NCBI RefSeq assembly: GCF_039537585.1
Contig: NZ_BAABAU010000004.1
Location: 434,001-498,000 of the forward strand
Direction of reading: 5' to 3'
Length of the DNA: 64,000 nt
Source: Frondihabitans peucedani
Lineage (GTDB): Bacteria; Actinomycetota; Actinomycetes; Actinomycetales; Microbacteriaceae
Every line of letters begins with the position of its first letter. Within the stretch, counting starts at the first letter, position 1. This document shows positions 1 through 7,180 of this stretch, piece after piece. Position numbers and translations under genes: made by a program. The notes under the pieces are model-generated. The model had not been told where the DNA came from, did no database searches, and was given only the letters and a program-made list of their open reading frames with translations.

Positions 1-1
1 C

Positions 2-280
2 TTCGAGACCGCCGTGTACAAGGTGCGCGGCAAGATGTTCGCCTTCCTGCCGCTCGACGCGCCGCACCCGTCGATCACGGTGAAGAGCGATCCGCAGGAT
101 GCCGCCGAGCTCGTCCGCGAGCACGGAGCGATCGCTCCCGGCTACCACATGAACAAGAGGCACTGGATCACCGTGACGCTCGACGAGGAGCTGCCGGAGG
201 GTCTCGTGGAGGAGCTGATCCGGGAGTCGTACCGCCTCGTGATCCTGACCCTGCCGAAGGCGCGGCGACCGGTCGCCTGA
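2..280 (+). CDS. MmcQ/YjbR-like protein (DUF419), 5' partial
   Basis: The reading frame is open from the first bases, so the start lies outside the window. A GTG at 14 is available but falls inside the conserved block. What remains (about 92 residues) matches the C-terminal half of the MmcQ/YjbR fold: an F-E-T-A-V-Y-K-V-R-G-K-M-F-A strand pair, a K-S-D-P substrate-loop-like turn and a H-W-I-T-V motif. The family is small, cytoplasmic and CyaY-like, and is annotated as DNA-binding without a firmly known role. It ends just before a hairpin and a convergent DUF3105 gene. Confidence 0.85.
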   Translation, partial: FETAVYKVRGKMFAFLPLDAPHPSITVKSDPQDAAELVREHGAIAPGYHMNKRHWITVTLDEELPEGLVEELIRESYRLVILTLPKARRPVA

Positions 281-298
281 TCCCGCCGGAGGGCGGGA
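281..298. terminator. Hairpin between convergent genes
   Basis: TCCCGCC and GGCGGGA pair across a 4-base loop, directly after the stop of the YjbR-like gene and before the stop of the convergent DUF3105 gene. There is no T-tract. It probably serves as a bidirectional terminator; this is inferred from position and pairing only. Confidence 0.5.
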
Positions 299-310
299 GG
301 GGGGCGGGCG

Positions 311-1171
311 CTACTGCGCGGAGCCCGCCGGGTTCGGCTTGCGGCTGCCGTCGGTGGCCGGGCGGCCGCCGGTCTGGATCGGGATGCCGTCGACGGCCGC
401 GCCGTACTCCGGCGTGTACTTCTGGCTGTGCCGGAACGTGTCGACGAACCTCTGGAGCCGCGGGTCGGTGGCGCTGTCGACGCGGAGCTGGTGCCCCCAC
501 GCGCTGATGACGATCTTCGACGGGAGATCGTCCTCGGCCCACGGGCTCAGGTCGACGTAGCGGTTCGCCTGCCCGGTGACGCCCTGCTCGGCCTCGTCGA
601 TCATCGACTGCTTGGTGACGAACGCGGTCAGCTTCGCGACCGTGGCCTTCGGCAGGTCGGGGTCGTAGGTGATCCAGACGGCGCCGTGCTCCAGGTTGTG
701 GACGGCGCGCTCGGTGGGGACCGGCTTCGTGTAGACGCCCGCGTTCATCCAGACGGCATCGTGCGGACCGCCGACGGGCGGCAGGATGTCGTAGCTCACC
801 GGCCCGGCGACGTGCGAGTGCTCGAGAGCGCCGGCGTGATCCTGCCCGTCGCCCGGCCAGCCGGTGGTGTCCCAGGCGAGGACGCCGTCGATGCCCGAGT
901 CGTCGGTCGCGCGGTCGGTCTTCTTCTGCGTCGTGCTCGATCCACTGACCGCGGCGGGGACGATCTGGTCGCTCGTAGCCGCGCCGCCCTTCGTGCCGGC
1001 GGCATCATTGCCCGAGATCGTGCTGACGAAGATCACGACGACGATCGCGACCGTGACGACGGCACCGCCCAGGATCAGGAGGAGGCGTCGGCGCTCGGTC
1101 GCCGCCTGCTGCCTCTGGAACTCCTCGACCTTCGCGCGGCGCCTGGCTGCCTGCTCTGCTTTTGAGACCAC
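311..1171 (-). CDS. DUF3105 single-pass membrane protein
   Basis: The 286-residue protein has a charged cytoplasmic N-terminus (about 35 residues rich in Arg, Lys and Gln, possibly coiled), one transmembrane helix (about 36-58, L-L-L-I-L-G-G-A-V-V-T-V) and an extracytoplasmic domain with DUF3105 hallmarks: G-G-P-H-D-A-V-W-M-N and A-V-H-N-L-E-H-G-A-V-W. The GTG at 1171 is chosen because the S-K-A-E-Q start sits just before the charged region; the frame runs much further upstream but that part looks like shadow sequence. Function is unknown. Conserved His residues hint at metal binding or a redox role at the cell surface, but that is speculation. Confidence 0.8.
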   Translation of the reverse strand: MVSKAEQAARRRAKVEEFQRQQAATERRRLLLILGGAVVTVAIVVVIFVSTISGNDAAGTKGGAATSDQIVPAAVSGSSTTQKKTDRATDDSGIDGVLAWDTTGWPGDGQDHAGALEHSHVAGPVSYDILPPVGGPHDAVWMNAGVYTKPVPTERAVHNLEHGAVWITYDPDLPKATVAKLTAFVTKQSMIDEAEQGVTGQANRYVDLSPWAEDDLPSKIVISAWGHQLRVDSATDPRLQRFVDTFRHSQKYTPEYGAAVDGIPIQTGGRPATDGSRKPNPAGSAQ

Positions 1172-1387
1172 GGGAGCGAACCTATTGGGCGAGGCTGAGC
1201 GCGGGCTCCTGCTCGGGGGCGGGCGGCGCGACCGGCGCGTCGGGGGCAGGCTCGCTGGCCGGGGGGCGTGTGGGGCTGCGACCCGGGCGTCGGGGCAGGC
1301 TCGCTGGCCGGGCGTCCAGCGACGGGGCAGTAGCCTCTCGGAGGCTGCTCGGCACTCCGGGCGGCGAGAACCACAGAAAGAAGCACC

Positions 1388-1792
1388 GTGCGCACCACCC
1401 TGTTCCTCGTCCCCGCCGTCGCTCTCGCCGCCGGCCTCGCTCTCACCGGCTGCAGCAGCAGCAGCTCCACCGCCGGCTCCACCCCGTCGGCCTCGTCCAG
1501 CACCGCGGCCTCGCCGAAGTGCGTCGACGGCGCGATGACCGTCACCGGCACCGCCCACTCCAAGATCAACATCACGACGGAGTGCGACACCGTCACCGTC
1601 ACGGCCACCGGCGCGATCATCAGCCTGCCCGACACGAAGACCGTCGACATCACCGGCAGCAAGAACACCGTCACGATCGACTCGGCCACGGCGATCACCG
1701 CCACCGGCTCCGACAACGTCGTGTTCTACGGCGCCGCCGCGAAGCCGAAGGTCACCGACTCCGGCTCCGGCAACACCATCGGCCAGCGCTGA
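1388..1792 (+). CDS. DUF3060 lipoprotein
   Basis: The 134-residue exported lipoprotein has a signal peptide (1-21) with lipobox L-A-L-T-G-C and acylated Cys22. A Ser/Thr/Ala-rich linker follows, then a short-period beta repeat (T-V-T-A-T-G-A-I, V-D-I-T-G-S-K-N-T-V, N-V-V-F-Y-G) typical of DUF3060, predicted to form a small beta-helix-like domain anchored outside the membrane. GTG at 1388 follows the purine-rich stretch AGAAAGAAG. No enzymatic motif is visible. It stands alone between the divergent DUF3105 gene and the uricase promoter. Confidence 0.8.
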   Translation: MRTTLFLVPAVALAAGLALTGCSSSSSTAGSTPSASSSTAASPKCVDGAMTVTGTAHSKINITTECDTVTVTATGAIISLPDTKTVDITGSKNTVTIDSATAITATGSDNVVFYGAAAKPKVTDSGSGNTIGQR

Positions 1793-1835
1793 GCCGAGGC
1801 GCTCCGGCCGCTGTGGACGGCGCTCCCGCCGCTCG

Positions 1836-1897
1836 CGACACGCGTCCCGGCCCGACACACGCTGCACGACAGGTGTGCCGGGCCGGACTGCGTGTCG
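1836..1897. repeat. REP-like imperfect palindrome, copy 1
   Basis: An imperfect inverted repeat has arms CGACACGCGTCCCGGCCC and, on the other strand, CGACACGCAGTCCGGCCC. It is related in sequence and layout to the copies at 38749-38808 and 39797-39858, which share CCCGACACAC and the GCGTGTCG ends. It lies between the DUF3060 gene and the uricase promoter and could also act as a terminator. Confidence 0.6.
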
Positions 1898-1909
1898 GCG
1901 CACCCACTC

Positions 1910-1936
1910 GGAACGCCGACGAAACAAGACGGTCAC
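1910..1936 (+). promoter_or_regulatory. Candidate GlnR boxes upstream of uricase
   Basis: GGAAC (1910-1914), GAAAC (1921-1925) and GTCAC (1932-1936) sit at exact 11-bp steps. The last two are full matches to the actinobacterial GlnR elements (GTnAC and GAAAC separated by 6 bases) and the first matches 4 of 5. This implies nitrogen-status control of the uricase/guanine deaminase operon. Confidence 0.6.
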
Positions 1937-1940
1937 AAAT

Positions 1941-1957
1941 TGTTGATTGAATCAACA
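1941..1957. promoter_or_regulatory. Perfect palindromic operator TGTTGATTGAATCAACA
   Basis: A perfect 17-bp palindrome (8-bp arms around one G) ends two bases before the uricase ATG. The outer halves TGTTGA and TCAACA with the same 5-base spacing recur at 24240-24256 before the cytosine deaminase-like gene. A repressor binding here would block initiation. The regulator is not identified; the XRE-cupin and RpiR proteins of this region are candidates. Confidence 0.65.
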
Positions 1958-1959
1958 TC

Positions 1960-2853
1960 ATGGCGATCATCCTCGGAGACAACCAGTACGGGAAGGCGGA
2001 GTCGCGGATCGTCCGCATCGTCCGCGACGGCCCCCGGCACGAGATCCGCGACCTCAACGTCACGACCGCCCTCCGCGGCCCGTTCGAGCAGGCGTACCTC
2101 ACCGGCGACCAGTCGAACGTGCTGCCGACCGACACCCAGAAGAACACGGCCTACGCCTTCGCGAAGTCGAAGGGCGTCGACTCCATCGAGGAGTACGGCC
2201 TCGAGCTGGCGCGCCACTTCGTCGGGGACGTCGACCCCGTGACGGGCGCCAGGATCGAGATCGAGGAGTTCGCCTGGGAGCGCGCGGTCGTCGACGGCTC
2301 CGAGCACGACCACACCTGGCTCCGGAAGGGGCAGGACGTCCGCACCGCGGCCGTGACCGTCGACGCGACCGGCGAGTACGTCGTCGGTGGCCTCAAAGAC
2401 CTCGTGCTGCTCAAGTCGACGGGGTCGGAGTTCGCCGGCTTCCTGAAGGACGACTTCACGACCCTGCCCGAGACCCACGACCGCGTCATGGCCACGGCCC
2501 TCGACGCCAAGTGGCGCTTCTCGTCGGTCGACGTCGACTGGAACGACGTCTACCCGCGCATCAAGGCGCTGATGGTGAGGGAGTTCGCCACCCTCCAGTC
2601 GCTGGCGCTCCAGCAGACGCTCTGGCACATGGGCACCGCCGTGATGGAGGAGTTCCCCGACATCGTCGAGGTGCGCCTCAAGGCGCCCAACAAGCACCAC
2701 TTCGACTTCGACCTGGGGCGCTTCGGCGTCGAGAACGCCGGCGAGGTCTTCTGGGCCGCCGACCGCGCCTACGGCCTGATCGAGGCGACCCTCCTCCGCG
2801 ACGACGCTCCGCCCGCCAACGACGCGTGGCGCTTCTCGGCGGGTCTCGCGTGA
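1960..2853 (+). CDS. Urate oxidase (cofactor-free uricase)
   Basis: Oxidises urate with O2 to 5-hydroxyisourate and H2O2 without a cofactor. The 297-residue protein has normal length for the two-T-fold uricase family. Catalytic features are visible: Lys12 in Y-G-K-A-E-S-R-I-V, the Thr57-Asp58 pair in L-P-T-D-T-Q-K-N-T, and the N-K-H-H-F motif at 244-248 near the C-terminus. The ATG at 1960 follows GlnR-like boxes and a palindromic operator. The stop overlaps the next gene's GTG by four bases (GTGA), so uricase and guanine deaminase are probably translated together. HIU hydrolase and OHCU decarboxylase, which use its product, lie 1 kb downstream on the other strand. Confidence 0.95.
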   Translation: MAIILGDNQYGKAESRIVRIVRDGPRHEIRDLNVTTALRGPFEQAYLTGDQSNVLPTDTQKNTAYAFAKSKGVDSIEEYGLELARHFVGDVDPVTGARIEIEEFAWERAVVDGSEHDHTWLRKGQDVRTAAVTVDATGEYVVGGLKDLVLLKSTGSEFAGFLKDDFTTLPETHDRVMATALDAKWRFSSVDVDWNDVYPRIKALMVREFATLQSLALQQTLWHMGTAVMEEFPDIVEVRLKAPNKHHFDFDLGRFGVENAGEVFWAADRAYGLIEATLLRDDAPPANDAWRFSAGLA

Positions 2854-3374
2854 GCGCGAGCGACCGGCCCGAGGCCGGGGTCGAGGTCGACGCGGCAGGC
2901 ACGGGGGCGCAGGATCACGCCTGGCTCGCTCGAGCAATCGAACTCGCGGTCTCCAACGTGGCCGACGGGGGCGGCCCGTTCGGCGCGCTCATCGTCCGCG
3001 ACGGCGAGGTCGTCGCCGAAGGGCAGAACCGCGTGACCCGAGACCTCGATCCGACGGCGCACGCCGAGGTGGTCGCGATCCGGGCCGCCTGCCAGGTGCT
3101 CGGCGACTTCTCGCTGGCCGGGTGCGTCCTCTACACGTCGTGCGAGCCCTGCCCGCTCTGCCTGTCCGCGGCGCTCTGGTCGCGCGTCGACCGGGTCGTG
3201 TTCGCCGCCGACCGTCACGACGCCGCGCGCGGCGGCTTCGACGACCTGGAGTTCTACGAGCTCTTCGCTCGGGACCGCTCCACCTGGGCCCTGCCGATCG
3301 ACGTCGTGCGGCCCGACAACGCGCCGGCGCCGTTCGACGCGTGGCTCGCGAAGGACACGCGGACCGACTACTGA
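2850..3374 (+). CDS. Nucleoside/guanine deaminase (CMP/dCMP deaminase fold)
   Basis: The 174-residue zinc deaminase has the H-A-E motif (His71, Glu73) and P-C-P-L-C (Cys101, Cys104) that form the zinc site. The G-G-P-F-G-A-L-I-V start of the fold and the E-F-Y-E-L-F C-terminal segment resemble bacterial guanine deaminases (Bacillus GuaD type), which make xanthine from guanine. The GTG at 2850 overlaps the uricase stop. The uricase operon context favours guanine over tRNA adenosine or cytosine as substrate, but specificity cannot be proved from sequence. The gene ends just before the tandem repeats. Confidence 0.85.
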   Translation: MSASDRPEAGVEVDAAGTGAQDHAWLARAIELAVSNVADGGGPFGALIVRDGEVVAEGQNRVTRDLDPTAHAEVVAIRAACQVLGDFSLAGCVLYTSCEPCPLCLSAALWSRVDRVVFAADRHDAARGGFDDLEFYELFARDRSTWALPIDVVRPDNAPAPFDAWLAKDTRTDY

Positions 3375-3420
3375 GCTTGCGCGTGCTGGCCTTGCGGCTC
3401 GCGCGCGGCGTCGGCGGGTG

Positions 3421-3760
3421 CTCGCAGGCGTGGGCGGGGCTCCGGGGGCCCGCCGAAACCTGCGAGCGCCCGCCCACTCCGAGCCGCTCGCAGGAGCGAC
3501 TCGCGCCGAGGGCCCGCGGCGGGGCGCCGTGCCGCACACGAGGCGCGGTGACGGCGGGGGCTCGCAGGCGTGGGCGGGGCTCCGGGGGCCCGCCGAAGCC
3601 TGCGAGCACCCGCCCACTCGGAGCCGCTCGCAGGAGCGACTCGCCGAGGGCCCGCGGCGGGGCGCCGTGCCGCACACGAGGCGCGGTGTCGGCGGGCGCT
3701 TGCAGGCACGGGCGGGGCTCCGGGGGCCCGCCGAAGCATGCGAGCACCCGCCCACCCCGC
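3421..3760. repeat. Intergenic tandem repeats, about 140-bp unit x 2.4
   Basis: Copies start at about 3421, 3561 and 3699 (steps of 140 and 138 bp; the last is partial). Each begins CTCGCAGGC...GGGCGGGGCTCC, continues GGGGGCCCGCC and closes with GCCTGCGAG or close variants, a strong hairpin. An 80-bp spacer (CTCGCAGGAGCGACTCG... GCCGCACACGAGGCGCGGTG) follows and is nearly identical between units. The block fills the 434-bp gap between two convergent genes; no gene is supported inside it. The hairpin core recurs at 19857-19930 and 51057-51345. Confidence 0.85.
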
Positions 3761-3808
3761 TGCGAGGGCAGAGGTCGCGCGCGAGCAACAGCCGCAGCAC
3801 GGCGGCTG

Positions 3809-4132
3809 CTAGCTCCCGCGGTAGGTGCTGTACGCGAACGGGCTCAGCAGCAGCGGCACGTGGTAGTGCGCACCGTCGGCGACGCTGAAGTCGAGGGTGA
3901 CGCGCGGGTAGAAGGCCGGGGTGCCCGACGCGGCGAAGTACTCGCCGGTCGCGAAGACCAGCCGGTACGCGGCGGGGGCGAGGGAGTCGGGGCCGAGGTC
4001 GGCGACACGGCCGTCGGCGTCGGTGGTGCCGGTGGCGAGGGTGACGCCCGTGGCATCCTGCAGCTCGACAGCGACTCCGGCGGCCGGGCGGCCGACCGAC
4101 GAGTCGAGGACGTGCGTGGTGACGTGGCTCAC
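3809..4132 (-). CDS. 5-hydroxyisourate hydrolase (transthyretin-like)
   Basis: Hydrolyses 5-hydroxyisourate, the uricase product, to OHCU. The 107-residue protein carries both family signatures: N-terminal T-H-V-L-D (His7) and the C-terminal tetrapeptide Y-R-G-S, with the G-R-P-A-A-G-V turn and an A-H-Y-H-V-P-L-L-L-S-P-F-A-Y segment. The GTG at 4132 overlaps the stop of the upstream OHCU decarboxylase gene (GTGA), which fixes the start and implies coupling. It is the last gene of a two-gene reverse operon pointing into the tandem repeats. Confidence 0.95.
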   Translation of the reverse strand: MSHVTTHVLDSSVGRPAAGVAVELQDATGVTLATGTTDADGRVADLGPDSLAPAAYRLVFATGEYFAASGTPAFYPRVTLDFSVADGAHYHVPLLLSPFAYSTYRGS

Positions 4133-4605
4133 GCGGCGCCGCCGTAGAGCTTCTCGAGGCGCAGCAGGGCGATGTCGCGGAGCTCCTCGCCGACGATGCC
4201 GAGCTCGGTCTCGTCGTCGAGCTTGAGCCGCCGCTCGAGCTCGTCGACGATCTCGGCGCGGCTGCGGCCCGCGGCGCGGATGAGGAAGACGCGGCCGTAG
4301 CGCTGCTCGTAGGTGGCGTTGCCCTCGGCGAGGGCCTTGGCGAGGTGCTGGTCGTCGACGTCGGGCGCCTGCTGCTCGGCGCGGCTGAAGCCCTCGGCGA
4401 TGCTCGAGCCGGTCGGACGCTCGCCGATCCGCGGGTGCGACGCCATCGCCTCGTCGACCTCGGCGGGGGCGAGCGGAGTGGCCTCGTCGGAGGCGCGAGC
4501 CCGCAGCGACTCCCAGTCGGCGTAGGGCGACCCGGAGGCGACCGCGGCAACCCACCGATCGACGTGGAGGGCGGCTCGGAGGTCTGACTCGGCGACGTCG
4601 ATCAT
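4129..4605 (-). CDS. OHCU decarboxylase
   Basis: Decarboxylates 2-oxo-4-hydroxy-4-carboxy-5-ureidoimidazoline to S-allantoin. The 158-residue protein has the family's S-H-P-R-I-G-E motif (catalytic His57), S-R-A-E-Q, and Y-G-R-V-F-L-I-R-A-A-G-R-S. The ATG at 4605 gives the usual length; an in-frame ATG at 4626 would add seven residues and overlap the first codon of the divergent gene. No Shine-Dalgarno is visible, so a leaderless transcript is plausible. It is coupled by a GTGA overlap to the HIU hydrolase gene. Confidence 0.93.
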   Translation of the reverse strand: MIDVAESDLRAALHVDRWVAAVASGSPYADWESLRARASDEATPLAPAEVDEAMASHPRIGERPTGSSIAEGFSRAEQQAPDVDDQHLAKALAEGNATYEQRYGRVFLIRAAGRSRAEIVDELERRLKLDDETELGIVGEELRDIALLRLEKLYGGAA

Positions 4606-4624
4606 GGTGTGTACAACTGTAGCC
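4606..4624. promoter_or_regulatory. Nineteen-base divergent start region, probable leaderless promoters
   Basis: Only 19 bases separate the ATG codons of the reverse OHCU decarboxylase gene and the forward MocA-like gene. On the plus strand TACAAC (4612-4617) ends seven bases before the ATG at 4625, the spacing expected for a -10 element of a leaderless transcript. On the minus strand TACAGT lies 13-18 bases before its ATG. Neither start has a Shine-Dalgarno, so the promoters must extend into the opposite coding sequences. Confidence 0.45.
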
Positions 4625-5227
4625 ATGGCGGATGCGCACGGGATCGTGCTGGCAGCGGGCGCGGGGCGGAGGTTCGGCGGCCCGAAGGCGCTGGCGCGTG
4701 ACGCCTCCGGCACGCCCTGGATCGAGCTCGCCGTCGCGATGCTGACGAGCGCAGGATGCCACGGGGTCACCGTCGTCCTCGGGGCCGACGCCGAGCGGGC
4801 GCGCGCGCTCGTGCCTCCGGAGGCCGGCATCGTCACCGCCGCCCACTGGCAGTTCGGGATGTCGGCCAGCCTCCGCGCGGGCCTCGCTGCCGCCGCGCAG
4901 ACGGAGGCGGCGGCCGCACTCGTGACGCTGGTCGACCTGCCGGGGCTGCCGGTGGAGGTGGCGCGGCGGGTGCTCGGCCGGGAGGTGTCGGGGCGGATCC
5001 TGCGGCAGGCGGTGTTCGGGGGACGGCCCGGGCACCCCGTGCTCCTCGGGCGCGACCACTTCGCGGAGCTCGTGGCCGGGCTGGAGGGTGATCGGGGCGC
5101 CCGAGGCTACCTGGTCGAGCACGGGGCCGAGGAGGTCGAGTGCGGCGACCTCGCGGACGGACTCGACGTCGACGTGCCGACGGGCAGCACTCCGAGCAGC
5201 GCGGCGCCCGCGGACGATACCGCCTAG
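4625..5227 (+). CDS. MocA/MobA-like molybdenum cofactor nucleotidyltransferase
   Basis: The 200-residue NTP-transferase has the nucleotide-binding start G-I-V-L-A-A-G-A-G-R-R-F-G-G-P-K (6-21), a V-D-L-P-G-L-P metal-binding Asp loop and the G-H-P-V-L-L plus G-D-R-G-A-R motifs of the MocA group. MocA makes molybdopterin cytosine dinucleotide from Mo-cofactor and CTP, the cofactor form used by many xanthine dehydrogenase-family enzymes, and one is encoded at 16.2-19.8 kb. The ATG at 4625 is supported by the leaderless -10 spacing; an ATG at 4604 would overlap the divergent gene. The 3' end overlaps the convergent LacI-type gene by four bases. Confidence 0.85.
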   Translation: MADAHGIVLAAGAGRRFGGPKALARDASGTPWIELAVAMLTSAGCHGVTVVLGADAERARALVPPEAGIVTAAHWQFGMSASLRAGLAAAAQTEAAAALVTLVDLPGLPVEVARRVLGREVSGRILRQAVFGGRPGHPVLLGRDHFAELVAGLEGDRGARGYLVEHGAEEVECGDLADGLDVDVPTGSTPSSAAPADDTA

Positions 5228-6234
5228 GCCGACTCCCGCTGCACGAGCTCGGTGGGCAGCATCAGCGTCGAGGGCCCGGCCCCGTCGATGATGTCGACGA
5301 GCACGCGGACCATCTCGGCGCTGATCCTGCCGAACGGCTGCCGCATCGTGGTGATCGACGGGGTCGTGGTCGCAGCGAAGACCGAGTCGTCGAAGCCGGC
5401 CACCGCGACGTCGTCGGGCACCCGCCGGCCCGCGGCCTGCAGCACCTCGATGGCGCCCGCGGCCATGGCGTCGTTCGCGGCGAAGACGGCGTCGATGTCG
5501 GGGTGCTCCTGGAGGAGCTCGCGCATGGCGACGACGCCGCTCTCGCGCGTGTAGTCGCCGTGCCGCACGAGCCCCTGGTCGAAGCGGTCGCCGAGCACGC
5601 GCCGGTAGCCCTCGAGGCGTGCGATGCCGCCCGGGGTGTCGCGGGGGCCCGCGATGGTGGCGACGCGGACGCGGCCCCGGTCGAGCAGGTAGGTCGTCAT
5701 GGTGATGGCTCCGTGGAGGTCGTCGGCGGCGACGCAGCCGAGCCTGCCCTCGAAGCCGAGCGGCTGGCCGGCCGAGACCATCGGCACGCGCGCGTCGACC
5801 AGGCTCTTCACCAGCGGGTTGCCCGAGGCCGACGTGAAGGCGAGGAGCACCCCGTCGACGTGGCCGGCGGTGATGTAGTTCATGGCACGGGTGCGCTCGG
5901 CCTCGTCGCCCGCCATGATCAGCACGAACGAGATGTCGCGCTTGGCGAGCTCGGCCGAGGTCCCGCGCACGAGGGCCCCGAAGTTCGGGTCCTCGAAAAG
6001 GACGCTCTGCGTCTCGGTGAGGAGGAACGCGATCGTGTTCGACCGGTTCATCGCCAGGCCCCTGGCGTGGGCATTGACGCGGTAGCCGGTCTTCTTGATG
6101 GCCGCGTCGACCCGGGCCTTCGACTCGGGGCTGACCCAGTTCTTGCCGTTGAGCACCCGGGAGACCGTGCCGCTCGACACCCCGGCGACCGTCGCGACGT
6201 CGCGGATCGTGGGTCGGCGGGCGATGTCGGTCAC
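5224..6234 (-). CDS. LacI family transcriptional regulator of the galactoside locus
   Basis: The 336-residue protein has the LacI helix-turn-helix (T-I-R-D-V-A-T-V-A-G-V-S-S-G-T-V-S-R), the hinge helix (A-R-G-L-A-M-N-R-S) and a periplasmic-binding-like effector domain ending in the F-D-D-S-V-F and T-T-M-R-Q-P-F-G motifs. GTG at 6234 has AGGA nine bases upstream; a GTG at 6258 would add eight residues but lacks a ribosome site. It is the last gene of the sugar transporter operon. It probably represses that operon and the divergent beta-galactosidase through CG-centred sites at 9663-9764. Confidence 0.92.
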   Translation of the reverse strand: MTDIARRPTIRDVATVAGVSSGTVSRVLNGKNWVSPESKARVDAAIKKTGYRVNAHARGLAMNRSNTIAFLLTETQSVLFEDPNFGALVRGTSAELAKRDISFVLIMAGDEAERTRAMNYITAGHVDGVLLAFTSASGNPLVKSLVDARVPMVSAGQPLGFEGRLGCVAADDLHGAITMTTYLLDRGRVRVATIAGPRDTPGGIARLEGYRRVLGDRFDQGLVRHGDYTRESGVVAMRELLQEHPDIDAVFAANDAMAAGAIEVLQAAGRRVPDDVAVAGFDDSVFAATTTPSITTMRQPFGRISAEMVRVLVDIIDGAGPSTLMLPTELVQRESA

Positions 6235-6274
6235 GTTGCGAATCCTAGTGTCCGGCACGCGCCGGGCGGCAGGA

Positions 6275-7180
6275 TCACGCCTTCACGGCACCGGCGCCGA
6301 GGTCCACCTTCCAGAAGCGCTGCAGCACGAGGAACAGGACGACCAGCGGGATGATCGAGAGCAGCGCGCCGGTGATCACCAGCGAGTACAGCGCCGGCAC
6401 GGTCGAGCCCTGGTTCAGCAGGCCGTTGAGGCCGACCGTGATCGGGTAGAGGCGGTCGTCGCCCAGCATGATGTACGGCAGCATGAAGTTGTTCCAGATG
6501 CCCACGAACTGGAACAGGAACACCGTCACGAGCCCCGGGCCCATCATCGGCACGGCGAGCTGGACGAAGATGCGCAGGTCGCTCGCCCCGTCGGTGCGGC
6601 CGGCCTCGATGATCTCGTTCGGCACCGAGGCGCCGGCGTAGATGCGGGCGAGGTAGATGCCGTAGGGGCTGATGATCTGCGGGAGCAGCACCGCCCAGTA
6701 GGTGTTGGTGAGGCCGATCTGCGCGAGCAGGAAGTACTGAGGGATCGCCAGGATGACGCCCGGCACGAGCACACCCGCCAGCAGCACCATGAAGGTCGCC
6801 TGCTTGCCCTTGAAGGTGTACTTCGCCAGAGCGAAGCCGGCGAACGCCGAGACGACGGCCGAGAGCAGGGCGCCGACGCCGGCGTAGAGGGCCGTGTTGA
6901 GCATCCAGCGCCAGTAGAGGCCGCCCCGGTACTGCGTCAGCTCGACGATGTTGTTCCAGAGCTGGCCGGCCGGCACGAAGGTGTTCGTCGTGAACAGCGC
7001 GCCGCCCGACTTCGTCGACGCCATCACGACCCAGGCGAGGGGCAGGAGGCAGTAGGCGGCTCCGACCAGGAGCACGAGCGTCGCGATGACGCTCGCCTTG
7101 TCGTTCGCGGCGAAGCGTCCGGAGCGGTTCCTCGACAGGGCGGGGCGGGCCGAGACGGCGGACTTGGCGGTGATGCTCAT
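6275..7180 (-). CDS. Sugar ABC transporter permease (MalG type)
   Basis: The 301-residue inner-membrane permease of the carbohydrate CUT1 class has six predicted helices and the cytoplasmic EAA loop E-A-G-R-T-D-G-A-S, which docks the ATPase. Its ATG shares a base with the stop of the preceding permease gene (TGATG), so the pair is translationally coupled. No ATP-binding gene is present in this locus; CUT1 importers often borrow a shared MsmK-type ATPase from elsewhere. The divergent GH42 enzyme suggests a galactoside or galacto-oligosaccharide as cargo. Confidence 0.92.
   Translation of the reverse strand: MSITAKSAVSARPALSRNRSGRFAANDKASVIATLVLLVGAAYCLLPLAWVVMASTKSGGALFTTNTFVPAGQLWNNIVELTQYRGGLYWRWMLNTALYAGVGALLSAVVSAFAGFALAKYTFKGKQATFMVLLAGVLVPGVILAIPQYFLLAQIGLTNTYWAVLLPQIISPYGIYLARIYAGASVPNEIIEAGRTDGASDLRIFVQLAVPMMGPGLVTVFLFQFVGIWNNFMLPYIMLGDDRLYPITVGLNGLLNQGSTVPALYSLVITGALLSIIPLVVLFLVLQRFWKVDLGAGAVKA

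Noticed and set aside
1172-1936. N-terminal extension of the DUF3105 gene to 1936
   Set aside because: It runs antisense through the lipoprotein gene and REP element and lacks protein-like composition; GTG 1171 gives the expected membrane topology.
3375-3808. Long open frames on both strands through the repeats
   Set aside because: They are GC-rich shadow frames that encode Arg/Pro/Ala/Gly-rich repeats, follow the DNA repeat period and have no ribosome site or family match.
5224-5227. Frameshift joining the MocA-like and LacI-type genes
   Set aside because: They are convergent complete genes that overlap by four bases; both have full family lengths.
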